Shown here piece after piece: positions 20,296-32,318 of a stretch of DNA of 34,923 nt (positions within the stretch are counted from its first letter, which is position 1; each line of letters opens with the position of its first letter). The notes under the pieces were generated by a model. It had not been told where the DNA came from. It saw only the letters and a list, made by a program, of their open reading frames with translations, and made no database searches. The stretch comes from Piscirickettsiaceae bacterium NZ-RLO1 (GTDB lineage Bacteria; Pseudomonadota; Gammaproteobacteria; Piscirickettsiales; Piscirickettsiaceae), in the NCBI GenBank assembly GCA_001644975.1, contig LVCQ01000015.1, positions 1 through 34,923 of the forward strand, read 5' to 3'. The position numbers and the translations under genes are program-made.

Positions 20296-23200
20296 TCAAG
20301 CATCAGAGGCTTTAAAGGCTTCACTTAACGCACTTTGTACATCATCGGCCGTTGGCTTCTTCACTTCAACAATCTCTTGCACTGATCCCAATTGACGATT
20401 ACGACGTCGCTCTTTGTGATACGCCAAGCCTGTTCCCGCAGGAATCAGTCGACCGACGATCACATTTTCTTTCAGACCACGTAGGTCATCACGTTTTCCT
20501 GTCACAGCCGCTTCAGTCAAGACACGCGTCGTCTCTTGGAAAGATGCTGCTGAGATAAAGGATTCGGTCGAAAGCGAGGCTTTAGTAATACCCAGTAACA
20601 TCGGCGTGAAATGCGCCGGCACTTGGTCATCTGCTAAGCGCTCATTTTCTTCAAGCGCCTGATAGTCTTCAACCAACTCGCCAACGAGCAATTTAGTATC
20701 GCCCGCCATGGTCACCATGACCTTGCGTAACATTTGGCGTAAGATCACCTCAATGTGCTTATCATTAATTTTTACACCCTGAAGTCGATAAACATCTTGA
20801 ATCTCATTCACGATATAATCTGCAAGCGCTCGCACGCCTTTTAAGCGCAAAATATCGTGTGAGCTAGGCTCACCATCAACGAGAACCTCGCCTTTTTCAA
20901 TTTGCTCACCTTCAAAGACATTCAACGGCCGCCACTTTGGCACTAAAATTTCAAACGCTTCACCTTCAGGCGGTGTGATCACCAAACGGCGCTTATCTTT
21001 AGTCTCTTTACCAAAGTTAACAACCCCCGAAATTTCAGCCAACACAGCCGCTTCTTTAGGAATCCGCGCTTCGAATAAGTCAGCCACTCGTGGCAGACCC
21101 CCGGTAATATCACGCGTTTTCGAGCCTTCTTGCGGAATACGGGCAATAACATCACCCACACCTATTTCAGCATCATTTTCAAGATTTAAGACCGCACCCG
21201 TCGGCAGGTTATAACTGGCAGCAATATTCGTATTTGGAATACATAAATCATCGCCACGCTCATCGACTAAGCGCACCATTGGCCGAAGCTCTTTACCTGT
21301 CGCCCCTGAGCGCTTAGCATCTTCAACTACAATGCTTGAAAGCCCGGTCATCTCATCAACCTGACGAGACATCGATACGCCATCGAGCAGATCAATAAAG
21401 CGAATACGCCCTTTCACCTCGGAGATAATTGGGTGCGAGTGTGGATCCCACTTGGCAACAATTTGGCCCGCATCAACTGCTGCACCATCTGCCACCATCA
21501 AGTCAGAACCATAAGGCAGCTTATACTGCTCACGCTCACGGCCATGTTCATCGACCACAGCAATCTGCCCAGAACGCGAAATCGTCACCAATTTACCATC
21601 GACACGGTCAACTTTCTTAATGTTGTGAAAACGGATAAAGCCGCTATTTTTCACCTGAATGTTATTCGCCGCCGAAGAACGTGATGCAGCACCACCGATG
21701 TGGAAGGTCCGCATCGTCAGCTGAGTTCCTGGCTCACCAATCGACTGTGCCGCAATTACACCCACGGCTTCACCTGAGTTCACCCGATGACCACGCGCTA
21801 AGTCACGGCCATAACAAGTTGAGCAGATGCCGCGGCGCGTCTCACAGGTGACTGGCGAGCGTACAACAACCTCATAAACGCCGGCTTCATCAATACGCTT
21901 CACCGCATGCTCGTCCAGATAAGTACCTTTCTCAAGCACGACCTCACCCGCCGGTGAAATCACATCTTTAGCGCAAGAACGACCAATTAAGCGATCCGCT
22001 AATGGTACAACAACATCACCCCCTTCAATAAGTGGGGTCATAAGTAAGCCTTCTTCGGTACCACAATCAACTTCAGTGACGACAACATCTTGCGCTACGT
22101 CCACCAAACGACGGGTAAGGTACCCAGAGTTCGCTGTTTTTAATGCGGTATCGGCCAAACCTTTACGGGCACCGTGAGTGGAAATAAAGTATTGGAGTAC
22201 GTTTAGACCTTCACGGAAATTAGCAATAATCGGCGTTTCAATAATCGAACCATCCGGTTTTGCCATCAAACCCCGCATACCGGCCAACTGACGCATCTGA
22301 TCTTGCGAACCACGTGCACCCGAGTCTGCCATCATGTAAACAGAATTAAATGAGACTTGCTCTACTGTATTACCTTCAGCGTCAACCACTTGATCTTTAG
22401 ACAGGTTTTCCATCATTGCTTTCTTAACACTGTCATTCGTACGTGACCAAATATCGACCACTTTATTGTAGCGCTCACCAGCAGTTACCAAGCCCGACGC
22501 GTATTGCTCAGTAATCTCGCGCACTTGCGCTTCAGCTTCATCAACAATCGCTGTCTTCGCTTCAGGTACCACCATATCATCAATGCCAACCGAAACACCC
22601 GAGCGTGTTGCATAACGAAAACCGGCATACATCAGCTGATCAGCAAACACAACCGTCTCTTTTAAGCCCACATTGTGATAACACTCATCTAATAGGCCAG
22701 CGATTTGTTTTTTACCCATCGCTTTATTAACCATATCAAACGGAATGCCATCAGGCACAATCGTAAACAATAAAGCACGACCCACCGTAGTCTCAGTCAG
22801 CTGAGTGCGTTTAATCAATTCTTTATTGTCATCACGGACAAAATCAGTAATACGGACCTTCACGCGCGCATGCAACTCAGCAACACCCGCCTGATAGGCA
22901 CGCTCTGCTTCTTGAATATCGGCAAAGACCATGCCTTCACCTTTGGCATTGATCCTATCGCGCGTTGTATAATAAATACCTAAGACAACGTCTTGAGAAG
23001 GTGCAATCACCGGATCACCAGATGCTGGCGAAAGGATATTATTCGTCGACATCATCAAGGCACGCGCTTCTAACTGCGCTTCAACCGTCAACGGAATATG
23101 CACCGCCATTTGGTCACCATCAAAGTCAGCGTTATAAGCGGCACAAACCAATGGATGCAACTGAATTGCCTTCCCTTCAATCAACACCGGTTCAAACGCC

Positions 23201-24504
23201 TGAATACCTAAACGGTGTAAGGTTGGCGCGCGGTTAAGCAACACCGGATGCTCACGAATCACTTCATCAAGAACATCCCAAACCTCAGCAGCTTCTTTTT
23301 CAACTAGCTTTTTCGCCGCTTTAATCGTCGTCGCGAGGCCTCGGAACTGTAACTTACTAAAGATAAACGGCTTAAATAACTCTAACGCCATCTTTTTCGG
23401 CAAACCACATTGATGCAAACGCAACGTCGGACCAACCACAATCACCGAGCGGCCAGAGTAATCAACACGCTTACCCAAAAGGTTTTGACGAAAACGCCCT
23501 TGTTTACCTTTAATCATATCCGCAAGTGATTTAAGCGCACGGCGATTAGAACCTGTAATCGCACGGCCACGACGCCCGTTATCTAAAAGGGCATCCACAG
23601 ACTCTTGCAACATCCGCTTTTCATTGCGAACAATGATATCCGGTGCAGCAAGTTCTAATAAGCGCTTTAAGCGATTATTACGGTTAATCACCCGACGATA
23701 TAAATCATTCAGGTCAGAGGTTGCAAAACGTCCGCCATCCAAGGGCACCAATGGGCGCAAATCAGGTGGCAACACCGGCAACACATCCATCACCATCCAC
23801 TCCGGTTTATTACCAGAAGCAGCAAAAGCCTCCAATAATTTTAACCGCTTGGTGATTTTCTTAATCCGTGTTTCTGAGTTGGTCGTTGGCAGCTCATCAC
23901 GTAGCGTAGTAATTTCAGCCTCAAGATTTAATTCTTTTAGAATAATCTTAATGGCCTCTGCACCCATACGTGCATCAAATTCATCACCATACTGCTCTAA
24001 GGCATTTAAATACTCTTCATCAGACAGCATTTGGCCTTTTTCTAGCGCCGTCATGCCTGGCTCAATCACCACAAAAGCTTCAAAATAAAGCACACGCTCG
24101 ATATCACGCAAGGTCATATCAAGCAAGGTGCCAATTCTCGATGGTAGTGAACGCAAGAACCAAATATGCGCAACTGGACTGGCCAGATCAACGTGCCCCA
24201 TGCGGTCACGACGCACTTTAGTTGGTGCAACTTCAACACCACACTTCTCACAGATTACACCACGATGCTTTAAACGCTTATACTTGCCACATAAGCACTC
24301 ATAATCTTTGATCGGTCCAAAGATTTTTGCACAGAACAAGCCATCACGTTCTGGCTTAAATGTTCGATAGTTAATAGTCTCTGGTTTTTTCACTTCACCA
24401 TAAGACCACGAACGTATCATGTCAGGGGATGCAAGGCCAATACGAATTGCATCAAAATCTTCAAAGCGTGCACCACGCTTTACCATACCCAATAAATCTT
24501 TCAA
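20296..24504 (-). CDS. rpoC: RNA polymerase beta-prime subunit (TTG start)
   Basis: RpoC contributes the catalytic magnesium site of RNA polymerase. The 1402-aa protein (E. coli 1407) has the N-terminal zinc ribbon C70, C72, C85, C88, and the catalytic NADFDGDQM at 458-466 with D460, D462 and D464. The trigger-loop region and the second zinc site with [16 protein letters not shown] are present. The start is a TTG at 24504: the conserved N-terminus KDLL follows it directly, GGGAG lies 7 nt upstream, and no ATG is available until codon 7. The gap from rpoB is 63 nt. Confidence 0.98.
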   Translation of the reverse strand: MKDLLGMVKRGARFEDFDAIRIGLASPDMIRSWSYGEVKKPETINYRTFKPERDGLFCAKIFGPIKDYECLCGKYKRLKHRGVICEKCGVEVAPTKVRRDRMGHVDLASPVAHIWFLRSLPSRIGTLLDMTLRDIERVLYFEAFVVIEPGMTALEKGQMLSDEEYLNALEQYGDEFDARMGAEAIKIILKELNLEAEITTLRDELPTTNSETRIKKITKRLKLLEAFAASGNKPEWMVMDVLPVLPPDLRPLVPLDGGRFATSDLNDLYRRVINRNNRLKRLLELAAPDIIVRNEKRMLQESVDALLDNGRRGRAITGSNRRALKSLADMIKGKQGRFRQNLLGKRVDYSGRSVIVVGPTLRLHQCGLPKKMALELFKPFIFSKLQFRGLATTIKAAKKLVEKEAAEVWDVLDEVIREHPVLLNRAPTLHRLGIQAFEPVLIEGKAIQLHPLVCAAYNADFDGDQMAVHIPLTVEAQLEARALMMSTNNILSPASGDPVIAPSQDVVLGIYYTTRDRINAKGEGMVFADIQEAERAYQAGVAELHARVKVRITDFVRDDNKELIKRTQLTETTVGRALLFTIVPDGIPFDMVNKAMGKKQIAGLLDECYHNVGLKETVVFADQLMYAGFRYATRSGVSVGIDDMVVPEAKTAIVDEAEAQVREITEQYASGLVTAGERYNKVVDIWSRTNDSVKKAMMENLSKDQVVDAEGNTVEQVSFNSVYMMADSGARGSQDQMRQLAGMRGLMAKPDGSIIETPIIANFREGLNVLQYFISTHGARKGLADTALKTANSGYLTRRLVDVAQDVVVTEVDCGTEEGLLMTPLIEGGDVVVPLADRLIGRSCAKDVISPAGEVVLEKGTYLDEHAVKRIDEAGVYEVVVRSPVTCETRRGICSTCYGRDLARGHRVNSGEAVGVIAAQSIGEPGTQLTMRTFHIGGAASRSSAANNIQVKNSGFIRFHNIKKVDRVDGKLVTISRSGQIAVVDEHGREREQYKLPYGSDLMVADGAAVDAGQIVAKWDPHSHPIISEVKGRIRFIDLLDGVSMSRQVDEMTGLSSIVVEDAKRSGATGKELRPMVRLVDERGDDLCIPNTNIAASYNLPTGAVLNLENDAEIGVGDVIARIPQEGSKTRDITGGLPRVADLFEARIPKEAAVLAEISGVVNFGKETKDKRRLVITPPEGEAFEILVPKWRPLNVFEGEQIEKGEVLVDGEPSSHDILRLKGVRALADYIVNEIQDVYRLQGVKINDKHIEVILRQMLRKVMVTMAGDTKLLVGELVEDYQALEENERLADDQVPAHFTPMLLGITKASLSTESFISAASFQETTRVLTEAAVTGKRDDLRGLKENVIVGRLIPAGTGLAYHKERRRNRQLGSVQEIVEVKKPTADDVQSALSEAFKASDA

Positions 24505-24567
24505 GGCTGTTCTCCCGCGTTGAAGAACGGGGCGTGCTCAATATTATTGATAAGCACGCCGCGATGA

Positions 24568-27500
24568 TTACTCTTGCTCAAGCTCGATATCGATACCCAG
24601 TGAGCGGATTTCTTTCACTAATACATTAAAGGACTCAGGCATACCTGGTTCCATACGGTGATCCCCTTCAACGATGTTCTTATAGACTTTAGTTCGTCCA
24701 CCCACATCATCGGATTTCACCGTCAGCATCTCTTGTAAGGTGTAAGCGGCACCATAAGCTTCAAGCGCCCAGACCTCCATCTCACCAAAACGCTGACCAC
24801 CGAACTGTGCTTTACCACCGAGCGGCTGTTGCGTCACCAAACTATAAGAGCCTGTTGAACGTGCATGCATCTTATCATCCACTAAGTGATTCAATTTCAG
24901 CATGTACATGTAACCCACCGTCACCGGACGATCAAACTGCTCACCCGTGCGACCATCATACAAAATGGTCTGACCTGATTCAGGTAAACCTGCAAGCTTT
25001 AACATGCCTTTGATTTGCGTTTCAGCCGCCCCATCAAAGACTGGTGTTGCCATCGGTACACCCTTACGCAGGTTGTGGGCTAAAGCTAACACTTCCTGAT
25101 CTGTCAAAGAATCTAGATCTTCTGGATGCACAGTATCACCGTTATACACCCGATCTAAGAACTCACGAACCTTAGCAACCTCACGTTGCTCATCAAGCAT
25201 CTCGCCAATGCGCTCGCCAAGACCTTTCGCTGCCCAACCTAGGTGAGTCTCTAGAATCTGACCAATATTCATTCGCGACGGCACCCCAAGCGGGTTCAAG
25301 CAAATATCCACTGGACGACCGTTTTTATCATGCGGCATATCTTCCACTGGAACAATCTGCGAGATCACCCCTTTGTTTCCGTGACGACCGGCCATCTTAT
25401 CGCCCGGCTGAATGCGACGCTTAACGGCAATATACGTCTTAACGATTTTCAATACACCGGGTGCCAAATCCGAGCCCTGAGTGATTTTCAAGCGCTTTTC
25501 TTCAAGACGCTGCTCAAATTCTTTACGAATATCAGCAAAATGATCTTGAATACGCTCTAATTGATCACTTAACTTTTCATCTTGCAGACGAATGGTGAAC
25601 AGTCTTTCCGCAGACAGATCATCAATATCAGCCGCTGAAATAGTTGCCCCGGCTTTTAAGCCCGAGCCACCAATGGTTACTTGGCCGACAAGCATTCTGC
25701 GTAAACGTTGCAACACATCCGCTTCGCGAATACGTACTTCATCACGCAAGTCTTTACGAAACATTTCCAGCTCTGCTTCTTCGATCTCTTTAGCTCGCTC
25801 GTCTTTTTCAACACCATCACGAGTAAAGACCTGTACATCAATTACCGTTCCGGACATACCCGTAGGCATGCGCAGTGACGTATCTTTGACATCAGAGGCT
25901 TTTTCACCAAAAATCGCACGCAAAAGTTTTTCTTCCGGAGTCAGCTGTGTTTCACCTTTCGGTGTCACCTTACCAACTAAAATATCACCGGCTTTCACTT
26001 CTGCACCAACAAAGACAATGCCCGACTCATCCAATTTAGCCAGCGAACTTTCAGCAACATTTGGAATATCAGGAGAGATTTCCTCTGGCCCTAATTTGGT
26101 ATCCCGAGCAATACAGACCAACTCTTCAACATGAATTGTAGTAAAGCGATCTTCTTCAACCACACGTTCAGAAATAAGAATCGAATCCTCGAAGTTATAG
26201 CCATTCCACGGCATAAAGGCCACATACATATTCTGACCTAAAGCAAGTTCACCCAAGTCCGTCGATGGACCATCCGCTAAAACATCACCTTTGGCGATTA
26301 CATCACCATTACACACGAGTGGCCGCTGATTAATACAGGTATTTTGGTTCGAACGGGTATATTTAGTCAGATTATAAATATCAACCCCTGCTTCACCAGC
26401 ATCTGTTTCAGCATCATCTACACGCACAACAATACGTGTTGCATCAACAGAATCAATCACACCGCCCCGTTTAGCAACAACCGTCACACCAGAATCCACT
26501 GCAACCGTGCGCTCAACACCGGTTCCAACCACTGGCTTTTCAGAAATTAAGGTCGGCACTGCTTGACGTTGCATGTTCGATCCCATCAAGGCTCGGTTCG
26601 CATCATCATGCTCTAAGAACGGAATCATCGACGCGGCCACAGAAACCATTTGCCGTGGTGCCACGTCCATATAATCGACTTTATCTGCTGTGGTAAAGAA
26701 GGTTTCACCCGATTGGCGACAGTGCAATAAGCTATCAGTTAAGCTACCGTCTTCACCGACAGTCGCATTGGCCTGAGCAATAATATGCCGAGCTTCTTCA
26801 ATCGCAGATAAATAATCAACTTCACCGGTGACCTTGCCATCAGCAACTCGACGATACGGCGTCTCTAAGAAACCATATTCATTGGTTCTAGCGTACGTTG
26901 CCAACGAGTTAATCAAACCGATGTTTGGCCCCTCAGGCGTTTCAATCGGACAAACTCGACCATAGTGTGTTGGATGTACGTCACGCACCTCAAAGCCAGC
27001 GCGCTCACGGGTTAAACCACCTGGACCTAAGGCCGAAACACGGCGTTTATGAGTAATTTCAGACAGTGGATTATTCTGATCCATAAACTGAGATAATTGG
27101 CTCGAGCCAAAGAACTCTTTAATGGCAGCCGAAACGGGCTTGGCATTAATTAAGTCTTGCGGCATCAAGTTTTCAGATTCTGCAATCCCTAAGCGCTCAC
27201 GCACTGCACGCTCTACACGCACCAAACCAACACGGAATTGGTTTTCAGCCATCTCACCAACAGAACGTACCCGACGATTACCCAAGTGATCAATATCATC
27301 CACTTGGCCTTTACCATCACGAATTTCAATCAAGGTCTTCATCACCGCCAAAATATCTTCTTTTGACAGCACACCCTCACCATTAATATCCGAGCGACCA
27401 ATACGGCGATTAAATTTCATACGCCCTACGGAGGACAAATCATAGCGATCCTCTGAAAAGAATAACGTATTAATTAAGTTCTCTGCTGCTTCTTTCGTTG

Positions 27501-28644
27501 GTGGCTCACCTGGACGCATCATTCGATACACTTCAACCAAGGCTTCCATCTGCGATGTGGTCGGATCAGCGCGCAACGTATCAGAGATGTATGGTCCGCG
27601 ATCCATATCATTGGTATAGATCACGCGCACTTCACGTACACCGGCCTTGTGAACAGCCGCCAATAAATCGGGGCTAATTTCACTATTGGCCGCCGCAACA
27701 ATCTCACCATCACTACTGACAATGTCATGTGCTAAGGCTTTACCTAAAATGTAATCCGCTGGCACAACCAGTTTCTTTAAACCGGCTTCTGCCATCTTAC
27801 TCACATGACGAACAGTCACACGGCGGCCTTCTTCAACCAGCACATTACCATGCTCATCTTTAATATCAAAAGCAACCGTTTCACCACGCAGGCGCTCAGG
27901 AACCAACTCCATCTCAACGCCTTTATCACCAAGATAAAACGCAGTTGTCTCAAAGAAAATATCTAAAATCTCTTCTGCGCTATAACCTAACGCACGCAAT
28001 AAGATAGTCGCAGGAAGTTTACGGCGGCGATCAATACGCACATACAGTAAATCTTTAGGGTCAAATTCAAAATCGAGCCAAGAGCCACGATAAGGAATCA
28101 CTCGTGCAGAGAACAGAAGCTTTCCTGATGAGTGCGTTTTGCCTCGATCATGATCGAAAAACACACCCGGCGAACGATGCAATTGAGAAACAATCACACG
28201 CTCAGTTCCATTAATAATAAATGTACCATTTTCAGTCATTAAGGGTAGTTCACCCATATAGACTTCTTGCTCTTTGATGTCTTTAACCACTTTTGCATCG
28301 CCAGATGCTGTTTTATCGTAGATCACCAAGCGCAGCTTAACACGCAAAGGTGCAGCATAACTGATACCACGAATTCGACATTCTCTCACGTCGAACAGCG
28401 GCTCACCTAAACGATAGTCAACGTATTGCAACTCAGCACTTCCAGAGAAGCTTGCAATCGGCAATACAGATGAAAAGGCAGCATGTAAACCGGACTCAAG
28501 ACGCTTTTCTAAATTCACGCCTCGCTGCAAAAATTGTTGATAGGAATCCTTTTGAATAGACAAAAGGTAAGGAACATCTAACACGTGAGGAAGTTTAGCA
28601 AACTCCCTACGAATTCGCTTCTTTTCAGTGTAGGAGTAGGCCAT
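24568..28644 (-). CDS. rpoB: RNA polymerase beta subunit
   Basis: RpoB forms the other half of the RNA polymerase cleft and the rifampicin pocket. The 1358-aa protein (E. coli 1342) starts [19 protein letters not shown]. The rifampicin cluster [20 protein letters not shown] lies around residues 513-532; D522, H532 and S537 correspond to E. coli D516, H526 and S531 and are the sensitive-type residues. The C-terminal half has [11 protein letters not shown] and ends ELEQE. It follows rplL after a 271-nt spacer with a strong palindrome. Confidence 0.98.
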   Translation of the reverse strand: MAYSYTEKKRIRREFAKLPHVLDVPYLLSIQKDSYQQFLQRGVNLEKRLESGLHAAFSSVLPIASFSGSAELQYVDYRLGEPLFDVRECRIRGISYAAPLRVKLRLVIYDKTASGDAKVVKDIKEQEVYMGELPLMTENGTFIINGTERVIVSQLHRSPGVFFDHDRGKTHSSGKLLFSARVIPYRGSWLDFEFDPKDLLYVRIDRRRKLPATILLRALGYSAEEILDIFFETTAFYLGDKGVEMELVPERLRGETVAFDIKDEHGNVLVEEGRRVTVRHVSKMAEAGLKKLVVPADYILGKALAHDIVSSDGEIVAAANSEISPDLLAAVHKAGVREVRVIYTNDMDRGPYISDTLRADPTTSQMEALVEVYRMMRPGEPPTKEAAENLINTLFFSEDRYDLSSVGRMKFNRRIGRSDINGEGVLSKEDILAVMKTLIEIRDGKGQVDDIDHLGNRRVRSVGEMAENQFRVGLVRVERAVRERLGIAESENLMPQDLINAKPVSAAIKEFFGSSQLSQFMDQNNPLSEITHKRRVSALGPGGLTRERAGFEVRDVHPTHYGRVCPIETPEGPNIGLINSLATYARTNEYGFLETPYRRVADGKVTGEVDYLSAIEEARHIIAQANATVGEDGSLTDSLLHCRQSGETFFTTADKVDYMDVAPRQMVSVAASMIPFLEHDDANRALMGSNMQRQAVPTLISEKPVVGTGVERTVAVDSGVTVVAKRGGVIDSVDATRIVVRVDDAETDAGEAGVDIYNLTKYTRSNQNTCINQRPLVCNGDVIAKGDVLADGPSTDLGELALGQNMYVAFMPWNGYNFEDSILISERVVEEDRFTTIHVEELVCIARDTKLGPEEISPDIPNVAESSLAKLDESGIVFVGAEVKAGDILVGKVTPKGETQLTPEEKLLRAIFGEKASDVKDTSLRMPTGMSGTVIDVQVFTRDGVEKDERAKEIEEAELEMFRKDLRDEVRIREADVLQRLRRMLVGQVTIGGSGLKAGATISAADIDDLSAERLFTIRLQDEKLSDQLERIQDHFADIRKEFEQRLEEKRLKITQGSDLAPGVLKIVKTYIAVKRRIQPGDKMAGRHGNKGVISQIVPVEDMPHDKNGRPVDICLNPLGVPSRMNIGQILETHLGWAAKGLGERIGEMLDEQREVAKVREFLDRVYNGDTVHPEDLDSLTDQEVLALAHNLRKGVPMATPVFDGAAETQIKGMLKLAGLPESGQTILYDGRTGEQFDRPVTVGYMYMLKLNHLVDDKMHARSTGSYSLVTQQPLGGKAQFGGQRFGEMEVWALEAYGAAYTLQEMLTVKSDDVGGRTKVYKNIVEGDHRMEPGMPESFNVLVKEIRSLGIDIELEQE

Positions 28645-28757
28645 TGGGGCTCCTAAAGCTTGATCAAGTTATGAAAAGCTTTAAATTAAATAAAAAGCTT
28701 TATTTATCAGGAAAACACAAGATATCTTTTAAAACTGCTTACTACTGTTTTTATAGT

Positions 28758-28774
28758 TTAACTGAGTCAGTTAA
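28758..28774. repeat. Odd-length palindrome in the rplL-rpoB spacer
   Basis: TTAACTGA and TCAGTTAA are perfect 8-bp arms around one central base. It lies between the attenuator palindrome and rpoB. There is no T-run. It may be an RNA stem (RNase processing) or a protein site; neither can be shown from sequence. Confidence 0.4.
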
Positions 28775-28864
28775 GCCGTCTACTAATTTAAATTCAACTT
28801 CTTAGTAAACTGCCCGCCAACGAACGTGACAGAATAACATAACTTCAGTAAAAGGCCAACAGCG

Positions 28865-28892
28865 AAAGGGCTGACACTAGTGTCAGCCCTTT
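28865..28892 (-). promoter_or_regulatory. Attenuator-type palindrome between rplL and rpoB
   Basis: A 28-nt perfect palindrome with arms AAAGGGCTGACACT and AGTGTCAGCCCTTT. On the minus strand it ends CCCTTT then CGC, so the T-run is only three. Position and weak T-run fit the known partial terminator between rplL and rpoB in E. coli, which keeps the rpoBC level below the ribosomal protein level. A nearby RNase III site, known in E. coli, cannot be confirmed. Confidence 0.8.
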
Positions 28893-28915
28893 GCTTTAGC
28901 CTGTACAATCGAACA

Positions 28916-29284
28916 TTATTTAAGTTCGACAGTCGCGCCCGCTTCTTCAAGCTGCTTCTTAACTTCTTCAGCTTCTTCTTTAGAAACACCTTCTTTAACT
29001 GTTGCTGGGCAACTTTCAACCATCGCTTTAGCTTCTTTTAAGCCCAAGCCTGTGATCGCACGAACTGCTTTAATCGCACCGACTTTGTTACCACCAAACT
29101 CTTTCATGACAACGTCAAATTCAGTTTGCTCTTCAACCGCAGCACCCGCATCAGCAGCCGGCGCAGCCGCTGCAACAGCTGCAGTTACACCAAATTTTTC
29201 TTCCATTGCTTCAATTAATTCAACAACTTCAGAAACTTTCATATCTGCAATTGCACTTAAAATATCGTCTTGAGTTACAGCCAT
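28916..29284 (-). CDS. rplL: 50S ribosomal protein L7/L12
   Basis: L7/L12 forms the stalk that recruits and stimulates translation GTPases. The ATG at 29284 gives 122 aa starting [25 protein letters not shown] lies 9 nt upstream. An in-frame GTG five codons further up is rejected because that stretch contains this ribosome binding site. It has the N-terminal dimer domain, an Ala-rich hinge (about 36-53) and the conserved C-terminal domain with VKEAKAMVE-type helix (here [14 protein letters not shown]). Confidence 0.97.
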   Translation of the reverse strand: MAVTQDDILSAIADMKVSEVVELIEAMEEKFGVTAAVAAAAPAADAGAAVEEQTEFDVVMKEFGGNKVGAIKAVRAITGLGLKEAKAMVESCPATVKEGVSKEEAEEVKKQLEEAGATVELK

Positions 29285-29326
29285 TTTAATGACTCCCACA
29301 TTAGTTTAACAAAAAAATAAATAGAA

Positions 29327-29833
29327 TTATGCCGCAGCTTCGGCTTCTTTCTGATCACGAACAGCCGCAATCGTACGCGCAAGCTTTGCAACAGGCTCTT
29401 TCATTAAGCCCATTAACATTGAAATACCCTCATCACGTGTTGGCATCTTCGCAAGCTTATCAAGCTCAGACGCTTCCATTAAATCACCATTTAAAGCCAA
29501 TGATTTAGTGTCTAGCGCTTTATTCGTTTTTGCGAAGTCACGTACTAAACGTGCTGCTGCAGATGGGTTTTCTTCTGGTGCAAAAGCTAAGATCAAAGGA
29601 CCTGTAAACTTTTCTTTCATGCACTCAAAAGAAGTTCCCTCTACCGCACGACGAGCGAGCGTATTACGCACGATGCGCAGGCTTACCCCGGCATCGCGCG
29701 CCTGCTTACGTAAGCTGTTCATGTCATTAGAAGTTAAGCCATGGTACTCTGCTGCTACTGCAGAGACTGACGCCAGTGCTACTGTATTTACCTCAGTAAC
29801 AATGGCTTTCTTTTGTTCAAGATTCAGCGCCAT
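29327..29833 (-). CDS. rplJ: 50S ribosomal protein L10
   Basis: L10 anchors the L7/L12 dimers on 23S rRNA and in E. coli represses its operon by binding the leader. The 168-aa protein (E. coli 165) starts MALNLEQKKAIVTEVN, has the RNA-binding block YHGLTSNDMNSLRKQARDAGVSLR split by a short linker, and a C-terminal helix for L12 binding. AGAGG precedes the ATG. The leader upstream carries the conserved L10-binding sequence. Confidence 0.97.
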   Translation of the reverse strand: MALNLEQKKAIVTEVNTVALASVSAVAAEYHGLTSNDMNSLRKQARDAGVSLRIVRNTLARRAVEGTSFECMKEKFTGPLILAFAPEENPSAAARLVRDFAKTNKALDTKSLALNGDLMEASELDKLAKMPTRDEGISMLMGLMKEPVAKLARTIAAVRDQKEAEAAA

Positions 29834-30080
29834 GCTTTTCTTACCTCTAAAATCAATGCTTCAAAATAACATTAAAGCATCCTGTTTAACCATGACAGCC
29901 GGTGAATCATTTGCTAAGCAATTAGGTCATCACCGTCTGCGTAGGCGATTTACTCATTAAGCTTCTTTTTCAAAAAGCACCTACGGTCTTGGACGTTTGC
30001 ACAGTTACCATCAAGATCATTAAAACCTCAAGTCACTGCACAAGCGAAATGGCCGCAATCGACCAAGCAACTTCAGTTAA
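29834..30080 (-). promoter_or_regulatory. L10 leader upstream of rplJ
   Basis: The 247-nt gap between rplA and rplJ carries the conserved L10-binding leader. On the minus strand CCAAGACCGTAGG (near 29980-29992) pairs through CGTAGG with CCTACG in CCTACGCAGACGGTGATG (near 29928-29945). This matches the E. coli rplJ leader sequence as I remember it. The L10-(L7/L12) complex is expected to bind and repress translation. A separate promoter may be present but I see no convincing one. Confidence 0.8.
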
Positions 30081-30779
30081 TTACTTAACAGCTAAAGTCG
30101 CTTGATCAACCGCAAGGCCAGGTCCCATTGTTGTTGAGACCGTTACTTTCTTCATATAGACACCTTTAGCCGATGCAGGCTTTGCCTTTTGCAACGCAAC
30201 TAAAAGTACTTCCAAATTCTCTTTCAATTTAACCGTATCAAAGCCAAGTTTACCAATGCTCGCATGGATAATACCCGTTTTATCAGCGCGGTAACGTACT
30301 TGGCCGGCTTTAGCATTTTGCACAGCACCTGCAACATCAGGCGTGACCGTACCCACTTTTGGGTTAGGCATTAAACCGCGCGGGCCTAGCACTTGACCCA
30401 ACTGACCAACGATACGCATCGCATCAGGAGATGCAATCACTACATCAAAATTCAGATTGCCTTTTTTCACTTCTTCAGCTAAATCTTCAAAGCCAACAAT
30501 ATCTGCACCCGCCGCTTTTGCCGCTTCAGCATTCGCACCTTGAGCAAACACGGCAACACGCACATCTTTACCTGTACCATGTGGTAATACGGTCGCACCA
30601 CGCACCACCTGGTCAGATTTACGCGGATCAATACCCAGGTTAACGCTAACATCAACTGATTCTTTAAATTTTACTGAAGATATTTCGCCTAATAAATTAA
30701 ACGCTTCAATAATTTCATATTGCTTGCCTGCTTCAACTTTTTCAGCAATCAGCTTCGCACGCTTTGTTAATTTCGCCAT
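30081..30779 (-). CDS. rplA: 50S ribosomal protein L1
   Basis: L1 forms the mobile stalk at the E-site and in E. coli represses the rplK-rplA message. The 232-aa protein (E. coli 234) has [20 protein letters not shown] near residue 37, the hinge and domain II, and the signature [15 protein letters not shown]. It starts 3 nt after the rplK stop, so translation is coupled. Confidence 0.98.
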   Translation of the reverse strand: MAKLTKRAKLIAEKVEAGKQYEIIEAFNLLGEISSVKFKESVDVSVNLGIDPRKSDQVVRGATVLPHGTGKDVRVAVFAQGANAEAAKAAGADIVGFEDLAEEVKKGNLNFDVVIASPDAMRIVGQLGQVLGPRGLMPNPKVGTVTPDVAGAVQNAKAGQVRYRADKTGIIHASIGKLGFDTVKLKENLEVLLVALQKAKPASAKGVYMKKVTVSTTMGPGLAVDQATLAVK

Positions 30780-30782
30780 AAC

Positions 30783-31214
30783 TTATACCCCTTCCACTTC
30801 AAGACCCATACGTAGTGCAGTGCCTGCAATCGTACGTACAGCCGCATCCATACTAGATGCAGTTAAGTCAGGCATTTTAATCTCAGCGATTTCTTCAAGC
30901 TGAGCACGAGAAACTTTACCCACTTTATTTAAATTCGGTGTACCCGAACCTTTTTGCAATTTCGCTGCTTTCTTCAATAAATAAGACGCAGGAGGTGTTT
31001 TCGTTTCAAAAGTAAAACTACGATCACTATAAACGGTAATTACCACCGGAACCGGCGCGCCCGCTTCTAAGTTTTGTGTTTTCGCATTAAACGCTTTACA
31101 AAACTCCATGATATTCACACCATGTTGACCTAACGCAGGACCTACTGGCGGACTAGGATTTGCCTTGCCTGCAGCCACTTGCAGTTTAATATAGGCGGAT
31201 ACTTTTTTAGCCAT
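30783..31214 (-). CDS. rplK: 50S ribosomal protein L11
   Basis: L11 binds the GTPase-associated region and is needed for RelA activation. The 143-aa protein (E. coli 142) has [20 protein letters not shown] and [19 protein letters not shown] near the N-terminus and the rRNA-binding C-terminal domain with IAEIKMPDL and the final [17 protein letters not shown] precedes the ATG. It starts the rplK-rplA unit after the nusG terminator. Confidence 0.98.
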   Translation of the reverse strand: MAKKVSAYIKLQVAAGKANPSPPVGPALGQHGVNIMEFCKAFNAKTQNLEAGAPVPVVITVYSDRSFTFETKTPPASYLLKKAAKLQKGSGTPNLNKVGKVSRAQLEEIAEIKMPDLTASSMDAAVRTIAGTALRMGLEVEGV

Positions 31215-31246
31215 GCTATTTATAACTCCACAATACGGGTACCTAC

Positions 31247-31278
31247 GTTCTGATGACCAATATTAATAAGCTCAGAAC
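31247..31278 (-). promoter_or_regulatory. Leader hairpin upstream of rplK, possible L1 site
   Basis: GTTCTGA and TCAGAAC form a 7-bp stem around an 18-nt loop, ending 33 nt before the rplK ATG. In E. coli, L1 binds the rplK 5' leader to repress both genes. The location fits, but I could not match the loop to the known L1-binding consensus with certainty. A weak promoter-like TATAGA lies upstream, after the nusG terminator. Confidence 0.4.
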
Positions 31279-31315
31279 TCCCCACGCTCTATACTTTTGA
31301 CCATACAGAGCCAAC

Positions 31316-31355
31316 AAAACCCCATGACGGCCAATCATACAGCCATCACAGGGTT
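31316..31355 (-). terminator. Terminator after nusG
   Basis: On the minus strand AACCCTGTGATGGC pairs with GCCGTCATGGGGTT over 14 positions, three of them G-U, around a 10-nt loop. It is followed by TT and a G. It is 19 nt past the nusG stop and separates secE-nusG from rplK. Because the pairs rely on G-U it works only on the minus-strand transcript. Confidence 0.65.
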
Positions 31356-31374
31356 ATCAACGTCACTTTACTTT

Positions 31375-31914
31375 TTAGTCAATATCTTTGCTAATTTGAC
31401 TAAAATCAAGTTCGACCGGTGTCGAGCGACCAAAAATAGAAATCGCCGCACTCACCTTATTCTTTTCATAATCCACTTCTTCAATCGTACCGTTAAAGTC
31501 TGCAAACGGGCCATCGATAACACGGATAATCTCACCCGGCTCAAATAATGTTTTCGGCCGCGGCTTATTCTCGCCATCTTTCAAGCGATCTAGAATTCGA
31601 TCTGCTTCTGCATCAGTAATCGGTGCTGGGCGCTCTGCCGTGCCACCAATAAAACCTAGAACACGAGGCACATTCCGCACTAAATGCCACGCCTCTTCAT
31701 CCATTTCCATTTGAACCAACACATAACCAGGAAAAAATTTACGCTCACTTTTACGCTTTTGCCCAGAGCGCATTTCAATCACTTCTTCAGTGGGCACAAG
31801 GATTTCACCAAACTTATCTTCTAAGCCTGCAGCTTTCATATGTTCGTTGAGCAAGTTTACCACGCGCTTTTCATAGCCCGAATACGCTTGAACAACATAC
31901 CAACGCTTTGACAT
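31375..31914 (-). CDS. nusG: Transcription elongation and coupling factor NusG
   Basis: NusG links RNA polymerase to Rho or to ribosomal S10. The ATG at 31914 gives 179 aa starting [18 protein letters not shown]; a GTG at 31923, touching the secE stop, is possible but forms part of the AGGTG ribosome binding site. The N-terminal NGN domain carries [14 protein letters not shown] and ends at about 115; the KOW domain (from about 125) has [20 protein letters not shown]. coli NusG has 181 aa. It forms an operon with secE. Confidence 0.97.
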   Translation of the reverse strand: MSKRWYVVQAYSGYEKRVVNLLNEHMKAAGLEDKFGEILVPTEEVIEMRSGQKRKSERKFFPGYVLVQMEMDEEAWHLVRNVPRVLGFIGGTAERPAPITDAEADRILDRLKDGENKPRPKTLFEPGEIIRVIDGPFADFNGTIEEVDYEKNKVSAAISIFGRSTPVELDFSQISKDID

Positions 31915-31923
31915 TTTTTTCAC

Positions 31924-32292
31924 CTATGTAAATAAAACATGTTTAATTGCCCAGGCACTAATGGAGTCCACGCCCCACAGCACAAGCGCAGCAACAACAA
32001 CAAACGCACCAACAATCATGGTCGTCTGCTGAACTTCTTTACGCGCCGGCCAAACAACTTTACGCAACTCAATACGCGCTTCACGCAAAAAATCGATAGC
32101 TTGCCGGCCTTTGCCTGTCAAGCTTGCAATCGCTAAAGCGGCAACAACAATGACGAGTACTGCCCCTGCCCGTAATGATAATGCATAGGATGAAAAATAA
32201 AAGTTTCCTCCCGCAGCCGCAACAACTAAAAGGCAAACCAATGCCCATTTTAATTTGTCAAAACGACTTTTCAGTTCAACTTTCACAGTCAT
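31924..32292 (-). CDS. secE: Protein translocase subunit SecE
   Basis: SecE clamps SecY in the translocon. The 122-aa protein is the long three-helix type of gammaproteobacteria: hydrophobic segments at about 16-35, 40-58 and 92-118. The conserved amphipathic block EARIELRKVVWPARKEVQQT (71-90) precedes the last helix. It follows tRNA-Trp by 26 nt and probably lies in the same transcript as the tRNA genes. Confidence 0.96.
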   Translation of the reverse strand: MTVKVELKSRFDKLKWALVCLLVVAAAGGNFYFSSYALSLRAGAVLVIVVAALAIASLTGKGRQAIDFLREARIELRKVVWPARKEVQQTTMIVGAFVVVAALVLWGVDSISAWAIKHVLFT

Positions 32293-32318
32293 ATGTGACG
32301 TACACCTAAGAAAAATAA

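Noticed and set aside
23624-24088. Plus-strand open frame of 154 codons inside rpoC
   Set aside because: It is antisense to conserved rpoC sequence, has low-complexity composition and no ribosome binding site; a frame shadow.
25592-26134. Plus-strand open frame of 180 codons inside rpoB
   Set aside because: It is the antisense shadow of conserved rpoB coding sequence; serine-rich composition is typical of such shadows.
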